Below, piece by piece: positions 53,819-62,900 of a DNA stretch of 64,000 bases. The stretch is from contig OY979717.1 in assembly GCA_963855995.1 (NCBI GenBank), forward strand, positions 8,233,290 through 8,297,289. The letters run 5' to 3'. A program made the position numbers and the translations under genes. Origin of the DNA: Muricea muricata. Lineage: Eukaryota > Cnidaria > Anthozoa > Malacalcyonacea > Plexauridae. The notes beneath the pieces were generated by a model. The model searched no databases, was not told the origin of the DNA, and saw only the letters and a list, made by a program, of their open reading frames with translations. Within the stretch, counting starts at the first letter, position 1, and each line of letters opens with the position of its first letter.

Positions 53819-54143
53819 GTGTAAATAAAGAGTCATCATAAACCCAAAATGGCTGCCATGAATTTTGAATAATTATGTGAATCAGTAAATGTGGAATTAC
53901 TCTGAATTGACTAATTGAATTGAAACAAAAATGTAGGGATATCTTGCCTATATGTATTGTTAGTCATCTATAATATTTGTGGCAAAGCCATGACATTCTG
54001 AAGCTGGTAAAATTTCTTGAATCTACATAATTGTAATTATTTATCTAATTGTTCATCGGAAAACTCGAACCGACTCCCCCTTTCATAATCTACACTATAT
54101 ATGCTTTCTAAAAATATATAGTTTCCCATACCAATTGTAAGTA

Positions 54144-54555
54144 AATCTATGTATTGTGAGACCAGAATGTGAATCCTATTTCAGGACTACATGTATTCAT
54201 GCACCAACTACACGAAGCATGCAATTTAAAGTTTCTACTTAATGCGATAATGCAGTGCCTTTGACTCCCCAGCTATCTCAAAATATGGGTATGTAATGTT
54301 TGAATAAATCTTTCTCAAAATGTGTTTGTGTGTCTTTGGCCTTTAACCCGCCTTCGAGTGTGACAAGGGCTCGAGTCTCATGTAAAATCCAGAGCATACT
54401 CTATGTCTCTGGTTTTGAGATAGCTGGGGAGTCAAAGGCACTGCATTATCGCATTAAGTAGAAACTTTAAATTGCATGCTTCGTGTAGTTGGTGCATGAA
54501 TACATGTAGTCCTGAGATAGGATTCACATTCTGGTCTCACAATACATAGATTTAT
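54144..54555. mobile_element. 412-bp palindromic insertion in the left arm
   Basis: It starts AAATCTATGTATTGTGAGAC and ends with the complement. Arms are about 143 bp and the centre is about 125 bp. TATTGTAAGTAA-like sequence lies on both sides, where the opposite arm has a single copy (near 55350-55365), which marks an insertion. Superfamily unknown. Confidence 0.7.
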
Positions 54556-56500
54556 TCTAGTCTGAAGATGGATTATTGTAAGTAATTTGCCTGTTTTTTT
54601 TTTGCTTGACATATACTATGTTAATTTCAACAAAAAATTGACCAAAAAATTCAGTAATTTAAGAGTTAAACCATTTAATTTTAAACATAGACTTTGATCT
54701 AGGCATGAAGACTTTTAGAAAGACTGACTAGAAAAAAGTTGCAATTAAATACACGGAATTTTCCAGCAATTTCAGATCACTTTTCCACGCGTAATACAAA
54801 ACTATATAAAATTGAAAATTGCCATCTTCAAAGGGCTAAATTTTCCTATTTTACAACAGTTTGCAACCAAACTTTGCAATTTTATTAAACTGCTATTTGT
54901 CGTAGAGTTTATAGTTTTTACAGTTTATAAAGCGACCATACATATGACATAATATTGTGCATGAAATTGAATGTTTTAACTGTAAAAACTATAAGCTCTA
55001 CCACAAATAGCAGTCTTTTACCACAACAGGAAAGAGAATGTTAAAATTAATAAAATTGCAAAGTTTGGTTGCAAACTGTTTTAAAATAGGAAAATTTAGC
55101 CCTTTGAAGATGGCAATTTTCAATTTTATATAGTTTTGTATTACGCGTGGAAAAGTGATCTGAAATTGCTGGAAAATTTCGTGTATTTAATTGCAACTTT
55201 CTTCAAGTCAGTCTTTCTAAACGTCTTCATGCCTAGATCAAAGTCTATGTTTGAAATTAAATTGTTTAACTCTTAAATTACTGATTTTTTTGGCCAATTT
55301 TTTGTTGAAATTAACATAGTATATGTCAAGCATAAAAAACAGGCAAATTACTTACAATAGGTATGGGAAACTATATATTTTTAGAAAGCATATATAATGT
55401 AGATTATGAAAGGGGGAGTCGGTTCGAGTTTTCCAATGAACAACTAGATAAATAATTACAATTATGTAGATTCAAGAAATTTTACCAGCTTCAGAATGTC
55501 ATGGCTTTGCCACAAATATTATAAATGACTAACAATACATATAGACAAGATATCCCTACATTTTTGTTTCAATTCAATTAGTCAATTCAGAGTAATTCCA
55601 CATTTACTGATTCACATAATTATTCAAAATTCATGGCAGCCATTTTGGGTTTATGATGACTCTTTATTTACACTCACTACTCTGTTTGTTTTGTTTATTT
55701 ATCTTAGGAATAAAAACTATATTATCGATAAAATTTACAGGGTTTGGTAACTATATTACACTTCGGCTTTTGTGTGATAGTCCGTGATTTGGATTTACTG
55801 CTAATTGCTGTTTGGTGGCTTGGTCCGGGCTCATCATCTGCAGTAGTACTGCTCTGGTGAGAGCTACATGACAGAAAATTATGTTATATTTCTCTGATAA
55901 AGAGGATTAGCATAGAATTTGTATAAAACTCTTCAGATAACAACTTACAAGACCTCCTGGCAATTCATCAAACTCTTCATCACACTCATTGTTATGGTCT
56001 GAACGTTAACCCTCAAAGACAAAGGGCAACAATATATTTACTATATACTAAGTCACATTTCTTTCATTTGGATTCATTTAAAACATGGTTGGCAAATAAC
56101 AGTATATCAATATCACCTAAAAAAATATATCTCTGAAACTAGGCATAAAAATAAGAGATGCTAACCTCATTCAAGTCCCCATCAAGGAAAACCACTTGTT
56201 CTCTTTAATTGCTGGAAAGTTTGTTCTCAAATCAGGCAGTGATACAGACTGATCATACTCATCTTTGACATTGGCAACAAATTCATCTGGACTCTCGCTA
56301 AAACCTCTTCCCGATTGTGCAATTACCGAGCCATATTAAATATTACATCGATGACAAAATTATCCAAAGAAAAAGCAGTTTATTTTCACAAATTCTCGAT
56401 ATATTTTCGCATGTTTGGTATGAGAAGAAAGCAAATTCAAATTGCAACCATCGAAACAAATATTAGCCTGCAAAACCCGCTAAAAAACGGGAAAATTTGG

Positions 56501-57443
56501 AAAATTCCAGTGAACTCTAATACAACTGGAACGATAACTTGGCCGCCATCTTTGAAGCCAAATTGAAGGCCGCCATGTACGTCACGCCGCGAAAATATGA
56601 CCTATTTTCAAAAGCTCTTTTCGAGCCTTTAACTTCGTGTTTTAGAGCCAGTTAGGTGCTAAATATTTTCTAGATAGATTGAAATTTCATGTACTTCAAC
56701 TTTCTAGGACGTCCAGTAAGGTTTTAAAATATTTTTTGGCTGCTAAAAATGAAAAACAGTTTCGGCGAAAACTTTGTCACGAAATATCTTTTTTAAACAA
56801 CTGTTACCTCTCGAGTTTTAACAGTTAGATGGAAGAGGCTGCCAAGAACTATCCGTAACCGAAGTTTAAAGCTTTAAAACTAATGCTATCTGACGAAAAA
56901 TGTTAGTTTTGTACGTATTTTTAAATAAACCATACAAATACACCACTTTGAAAACCTCGATTTACTCACGTTTTAGAAGGGCTACAGCAAAGAACAAAAG
57001 CTCAAAATAAACAACGATACCTGGACTTTAGCACAAGATAAGTTTTGGAAGAGTTGACATGTTTTAAAGCAATATATTCTTGAGTTGAAGAGCGTAGTTT
57101 GCTTCGTAGTTTGCTTCGGCACGTTGAAACTTTCGTCATTTTCCAGAGTAAAAAACTGATAGCCCTCAATTTTTTCCGTAACCAAGTGTAGAACAGTCAG
57201 GACTATCCAGAAAACCAGGATCGAATCTTTAAAATTGAAGTCTTGCGATAAAAATTCTCATTTTTCAAGCATATTTTCGCACAAAAACAAACTTTTCACT
57301 CCTCGTAACTTTCCCCAGTCCTTTCGAACAAGCCATTTTTCCCGCGCGGTTCCCGCCTTTTGCTTCAAATTTGGCTTCATCCAATCATAGGACGAAAACA
57401 TAGGAGTTATCGTTCCAGTTGTATTAGAGTTCACTGGAAAATT
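56501..57443. mobile_element. 931-bp element with CCAGTGAACTC ends
   Basis: The element at 56507-57437 starts CCAGTGAACTCTAATACAAC and ends with the complement; the TIR is about 33 bp. AAAATT flanks both sides (56501-56506, 57438-57443), and the uninterrupted sequence in the other palindrome arm near 53123-53140 has it once, so this is a clean insertion with a 6-bp (or shorter, ambiguous) duplication. No intact ORF. Confidence 0.75.
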
Positions 57444-57466
57444 CACGATGTGACATATGGTGACAT

Positions 57467-57590
57467 CACCAGTCCACCTTTTGTCAATCGAGTCCAGTCC
57501 ACCTTTTGTCAATCGAGTCCAGTCCACCTTTTGTCAATTGAGTCCAGTCCACCTTTTGTCTGTCCAGTCCAGTCCACCTTTTGTCATATG
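57467..57590. repeat. 25-bp minisatellite, inverted short array (~5 copies)
   Basis: The same unit as 52806-53098 in reverse orientation (CCTTTTGTCAATCGAGTCCA), at the outer end of the right palindrome arm. The copy number differs from the left arm (about 5 against 12). Confidence 0.9.
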
Positions 57591-57888
57591 CCTGCTCGCA
57601 GGCTAGTGTAAACATGGAGTCTGATTTTACAAGTATTTTTTTAACTCACCGACCCCGAAAAGAGAGATTTAAGACAATTTCACTGATAAAACAACCACCT
57701 AAAATCATAACGACGAAATTCGTGGCCTCATTAACTTGAAATAAACCTCATGGTTTCATTTTCAGCAAGAAAACAAAGCAATAAATGGTATGAAATTCCA
57801 TTTTAATATTTTGCTTGAGTATTTGTTTTTGTCAGTAACATATATCCGTATCTTTATACACTCATCTTTATACTCATATAATAAACAA

Positions 57889-58042
57889 ATTACTTCATGG
57901 TTGGTTCGTTTGTACGATTTTTATTATTCACTCGTTGTGAAGGATCGCTAAACTCACTCGTTCGCTGCGCTCACTCGTTCGTTTAACGATCCTTCACAAC
58001 TCGTGAATAAAAATCGTACGCACTCACCAACCATGAAGTAAT
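57889..58042. repeat. Hairpin repeat at the inner side of the right TIR
   Basis: TTCATGGTTGGTTCG with CGATTTTTATTATTCAC is mirrored by GTGAATAAAAATCGTACG and CCAACCATGAAG. The loop has CTCACTCGTTCGCTGCGCTC. A MITE-like fold-back of about 150 bp. Confidence 0.65.
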
Positions 58043-58134
58043 CTCTATTTTTGTGCTCTTTCCAAATCCGTAAAGATCCCCTGAGTGATATAGGCACTTT
58101 AAATAATGTATAAGCCAACCGGCATGGTAGAAAA

Positions 58135-58353
58135 GACGGGTACCGGATAGACGGATACCGGATAGACGGATACCGGATAGACGGATACCGGATAAACGGA
58201 TACCGGATAGACGGATACCGGATAGACGGATACCGGATAGACGGATACCGGATAGACGGATACCGGATAGACGGATACCGGATAGACGGATACCGGATAG
58301 ACGGATACCGGATAGACGGATACCGGATAGACGGATACCGGATAGACGGATAC
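58135..58353. repeat. 15-bp minisatellite, about 14 copies
   Basis: Unit TACCGGATAGACGGA, almost uniform, with one TAAACGGA variant. Because 15 is a multiple of 3, the minus strand gives a repetitive SVYPV frame; no coding context supports it. It starts immediately after the copied TRIM23 intron end. Confidence 0.95.
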
Positions 58354-58585
58354 CATTATACTAGAAACTTAGAATTAATTCGTAAAACAGCTATATTTTC
58401 AACTTGTTTAGGTGCATGACAATAAAATCATGTACCAATTTATGATAGACGTTTAGAAACATTGTCTCAAACAGGTTTTGAAACAGGTTTTAGTAACTCG
58501 ATTTATTTAAGGCATGAATTTTTTTCTCATTCCTACGGAGCCCCATAAGGGCCATTATCACTGTTATTTTATTTTTTTTCATAAA

Positions 58586-58775
58586 TTCCAACATTTTCAA
58601 AAATTCCGACTTTATTTTTTAAAATTCCGACTTTATTTTTAAAATTCCGACTTTTTTCTAAGATTCCGACTTTTTTCTAAAATTCCGACTTTATTTTTAA
58701 AATTCCGACTTCATTTTTAAAATTCCGACTTTTCTAAAATTCCGACTTTTTCCTAAAATTCCGACTTTTTCTCAA
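58586..58775. repeat. Degenerate tandem repeat of AATTCCGACTTT units
   Basis: About ten copies of AAATTCCGACTTT with variable T/A-rich spacers (period about 17-20 bp). Confidence 0.85.
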
Positions 58776-58791
58776 ACTTTAAAGTACATTA

Positions 58792-59732
58792 ATTTTATAA
58801 TGTTAGCCAGCCACAATGACTCAATATTTTTGCCTCGTTTGCTTCGTTTGTCTTTCTACAGGGTGTATCAAAAAAAACGGAGTCCATGTTTTGTGTCTCA
58901 TTATTTCTAAATTACTGAAGCTTATTGAACAATTTTGGACTTGTTTTAAACCACGTTCTTTTCTCTTTCGAACAAGCCGTAATTCGTATTTTTACTCCGC
59001 GTAACGTACGTGCTATGGCAAATTTAGTAAAAGCTATCGATTTGAGATGCCCTCCAATTATGCAAATTCACTATGTCTTTCATGGTCGCCAGTTAAATTT
59101 TTAATTTTTTCGCTTATTACATAAATGGTATTTCTGTTAAACTTAATAAAACTTGTTATAAAGCTTTACAGAAGATAACGGACCGTTAACGTGCACTACG
59201 AACGGATAGTTCAAGCTTGTATCGACTTCATGAATATTAACATTATGCAATTTCGACAACATTGTGCACGCGCGGATAAACAAAACGCTAATTTCGATCA
59301 TTATTTTGGCATAAATCTAAGGTTTTTGTTGATATAAACGGTCCGTTATCTTCTGTAAAGCTTTATAACAAGTTTTATTAAGTTTAACAGAAATACCATT
59401 TATGTAATAAGCGAAAAAATTAAAAATTTAACTGGCGACCATGAAAGACATAGTGAATTTGCATAATTGGAGGGCATCTCAAATCGATAGCTTTTACTAA
59501 ATTTGCCATAGCACGTACGTTACGCGGAGTAAAAATACGAATTACGGCTTGTTCGAAAGAGAAAAGAACGTGGTTTAAAACAAGTCCAAAATTGTTCAAT
59601 AAGCTTCAGTAATTTAGAAATAATGAGACACAAAACATGGACTCCGTTTTTTTTGATACACCCTGTAGAAAGACAAACGAAGCAAACGAGGCAAAAATAT
59701 TGAGTCATTGTGGCTGGCTAACATTATAAAAT
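58792..59732. mobile_element. Tc1/mariner-type element copy 2 within a perfect palindrome
   Basis: The element at 58859-59665 (807 bp) starts CAGGGTGTATC and ends GATACACCCTG, with TA on both sides (58857-58858, 59666-59667). It is about 90% similar to 40626-41417 by eye. Outside it, 65 bp on the left (58792-58856) and 65 bp on the right (59668-59732) are exact inverted copies. The empty site would thus be a 132-bp perfect palindrome with TA at its dyad (GTCTTTC-TA-GAAAGAC). The identical short frames in both arms are mirror images, not genes. Confidence 0.85.
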
Positions 59733-59872
59733 CTGCGACTTCAGCTCTGGAAACACGTGTGTAACAAAGATACTTCATGTTGCGATAATTTGTTGTCGCG
59801 TAATGTCTAATTTAATGACGTCATTGTATATTTTTTGGCGCTAAAATAAATGTGTGTATTGTGTTCGTAACA
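59733..59872 (+). other. Candidate 3' part of the BEL/Pao 5' LTR
   Basis: The sequence immediately upstream of the primer-binding site ends ...GTAACA, fitting an LTR 3' end (CA). The LTR start could not be fixed because the 3' LTR is outside the window; TG-starting candidates lie at several points upstream. Confidence 0.4.
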
Positions 59873-59890
59873 TGGCGCCCAACGTGGGGC
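59873..59890 (+). promoter_or_regulatory. Retrotransposon primer-binding site
   Basis: TGGCGCCCAACGTGGGGC, directly after a CA-ending putative LTR and 70 bp before the gag ATG. The TGG start pairs with the CCA end of a tRNA primer. The tRNA identity was not determined. Confidence 0.6.
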
Positions 59891-59960
59891 AGATTTTTCC
59901 CGTTTGAAGGCTGTTTTCGTTTGAATTAAGTAATCGTTTGAATTGAAACTATTCGTTAAC

Positions 59961-62900
59961 ATGGAGGAAGAAAATATAGAGCGTTTGAAAGCGAAAAGAA
60001 GAGGACATCGGGCAGTAACGACGAAATTAATACACGAAGCAAAGGCGATTTTTGAAACCCCTGATGTAAGTACATTAAACCATTCACGTTTGAAGATTAT
60101 AAACAACTTACTCGCTGAAAAGGAGAAATTGTTACAAGAAATGGATGATCAAGTTTTGTCTGTGTGTAAGGTCGAAGAAATAGAGAAGGAAATCGAAGAT
60201 TCGGACGTAATACGATCGAGAATTCTAGAAGTCAAAGGTAGGATTGAATGTTTAGACATTTTGAAGTTATCAGCCAGTGTAAATACATCACCCACAACAA
60301 TTGATGACTTGCCTCAACAACAAGAAGTAATCGCTGAGCAGGGTATGCCATCTCAAGACGAGGAACAACAAGGTCAGACTGAAGGACTCCAAACAAGTGT
60401 ACCCTCAGGGGGTGGTGTGTCACAAGGTGATGGACTACCCTTAGCAAGTGCTACTATGACCCCAAAGCTACCCAAATTGGTTTTGCAAAAATTTAATGGT
60501 GACATCACAAAATTTAGAACATTTTGGGATAGATTTGATAGCTCGGTTAATAAAAACCCTAACATTTCACCTGTAGACAAGTTTAACTATCTACAAGGAC
60601 TTTTAGAGGGTCCAGCTGCCAGAGTTATTCAGGGATTGCCCTTAACCGAGGCAAATTACAATGTTGCTTTAAAGCTACTTGAAGAGCGTTTTGGAAACAC
60701 ACAACAAATAATATCGATGCACATGGATGACCTTTTACAACTGCCTACATGTTCGGGGACTAAACCAGCCGAGCTTCGATTGATTCTTGACAAGGTGAGT
60801 GTCAACGTTCGTGGTCTCGAATCATTAGGGGTCAAGTCAGAGCAGTATGGGAGTTTCTTGATACCCATCATCATGTCCAAGCTTCCAGCTGATGTTCGAC
60901 TTCAGATAGCTCGAGTTACAACAAAGGATGTCTGGCAAATTGAAGAAGTGCTGTCTGTATTAAAGAGTGAAGTGCAAGCCAGGGAGATGAGCAACAACAT
61001 GAAAACAAAGGATACAGCTTCTTCACCAAGGTACAAACCACCTCCCTCTACTGGTGCCTTTTTTGCTGGAAACAACATACGTTGTGTTTATTGTGAAGAA
61101 GACCATTTCTCATCATCATGCGAGAAGGTTAAGGATCCCCAAGCCCGTAAGAACAGTTTGAAGAAACAAGGACGGTGTTTTTTATGCTTAAAAAGGGGTC
61201 ATCGAATGAATCAGTGTGACTCCAACAGACGATGCCGCAAGTGCCCAGGAAGGCATCACCAGTCGATTTGTGAATCCACCTCAAGAAAACCACCATCGAA
61301 TCAAGTGCAACCACCAGGGCAACAACCAAGTGGACAACTATCAAACAAGCCTGAGCAAGAAGCCACAACAAGACCTGCACTTAATGAAAACCAACCTGGT
61401 GTAACCACCACGTCTGTGACCCGAAGTCAAAGAAGAGTATTGCTGCAGACTGCAAGGACATATGCATATAACATGGATAATTCCGAACTTGTACCTGTCC
61501 GAGTACTCATTGATAGTGGGAGTCAAAGATCATATATTACAAGTGAATTGCAACGAAAGCTTGGTTTGAAACCCATCAAAACAGAATTACTGAACCTGAA
61601 CACCTTTGGAGATTCCTCCTTTTCGAAGAAGGAGTGTGATCTGGTCAACCTAAGGCTGCAAGGACGAAATGGTCAAGATGTGGAGATATCCGCTTTGAGT
61701 TTCAACAGTATATGTTCATCATTGCCAGGAACTATAAACTTAGAGAGCTATCCTTCATTTTGTGAACTAGACCTTGCTGATAACAATACCGACGTGGAAG
61801 ATTGCAGTGATATTGATGTGTTGATAGGGTCCGACTATTATTGGGAGGTTGTAACAGGAAATGTTGTTCGAGAGATTGGTGGGTTGGCTGCAGTTAGTAG
61901 CAAGTTTGGTTGGTTGGTATCAGGTCCTGTACAGAACGCCAGAAATAAGGGCAATCATGTCACCTCTAATTTAATATTACAGCAACCGAGCGTCTCCGTG
62001 TCCTGTGAAGAGAGTCCATCCAATTTGACAGAAAGTTTAGCACGTTTTTGGGACAGTGAATCAATTGGCATAGTTGACTCCCCAGAGGGAACGAGACAAG
62101 AATTGAATTTTTTAAGAGGTATCACATTTGACAAGCATGAAGGAAAATATCAAGTTGATCTTCCCTGGAGGGATAAGCAGTTTCTGCAGAATTCCAACTT
62201 TGAACTATGCGTATCTCGATTGCACCACTTGAATTCTCGCCTAAGCAAGGACGGTCGATTGAATGAGTACGATGACATCATTAAGGAACAGGAAAGAGCT
62301 GGAATCATTGAACGAGTACCTGTCGAAGCGGAGAATAACAAGGATGCTTACTTCTTGCCACAGCATGGAGTGGTGAGATCTGACAAAGCTACCACAAAAC
62401 TACGTATTGTATTTGATGGATCATCTAAAGATTCGGCCAGCGAACATTCCATTAATGATTGCCTTGAAAAAGGCCCCAATTTAACCCCTCATATTTTCGA
62501 TGTTTTGATTAAATTCCGAAGTCATCCAGTCGCATTAACTGCTGATGTGGAAAAGGCCTTTCATCAAATATCCATCAACGAAACAGACCGCGACAAGCTG
62601 AGATTTCTCTGGTGGGATAAAATCGAAGGAGAAGAGCCCAGAATCGTACAGTACCGTTTCCGTCGATTAGTGTTTGGATTAACGTCCAGTCCTGCCATAC
62701 TTAATGGAGTGATTCAACACCATTTATCGTCGTATTCGTCTGCAGAACCAAAGTTCTCCAAGTGTCTAGCTGATTCCTTGTATGTCGACGACTTTCCCGG
62801 AGGAGCTCCAACCGATGAAGAAGCGTTTAACCTTTTCGAGTCGTCTAAGCGTATTATGAGTGAAGGCGGCTTTAATCTGCGCAAATGGCATACAAACTCA

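Larger units (their letters stand above)
52803..57592. repeat. Giant interrupted palindrome, ~4.8 kb
   Basis: The left arm (52803 to about 54945) and right arm (about 54995 to 57592) are inverted copies with an AT-rich centre near 54945-54995. The arms begin with the 25-bp minisatellite, continue through a non-repeated block and the exon-like fragment, and meet at a short loop. Each arm was later interrupted: a 412-bp palindrome sits in the left arm (54144-54555) and a 931-bp element in the right arm (56507-57437). The right arm also keeps about 130 bp (about 55677-55810) missing from the left. Arm identity is high (around 95% by eye). Confidence 0.85.
49141..58102. mobile_element. 8.95-kb TTAA-flanked composite DNA transposon
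   Basis: The element at 49145-58098 begins AGTGCCTATATCACTCA and ends with its complement. The terminal inverted repeats run about 44 bp with one or two mismatches, to GGATTTGGAAAGAGC. TTAA is present on both sides (49141-49144, 58099-58102). The empty site is known from the TRIM23 intron original (GTCAATTAAATAATG), which proves the duplication. TTAA is used by piggyBac and Kolobok superfamilies; ends beginning AG fit Kolobok better than piggyBac from what I recall. No transposase was found, so the element moved in trans or lost its gene. The inside is a nest of other elements: an inverted repeat with arms 49190-49463 and 52318-52582, a PIF-type MITE, a SINE and the giant palindrome 52803-57592. 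Confidence 0.85.

Noticed and set aside
58099-58356. 85-aa frame of repeated SVYPV units
   Set aside because: A direct product of the 15-bp minisatellite, with nothing coding around it.
58816-59708. Identical 62-aa frames on opposite strands (58816-59004 and 59520-59708)
   Set aside because: They are the two mirror arms of the mariner-type palindrome. The same frame appears in the other copy near 41273-41653, but has no transposase motif.
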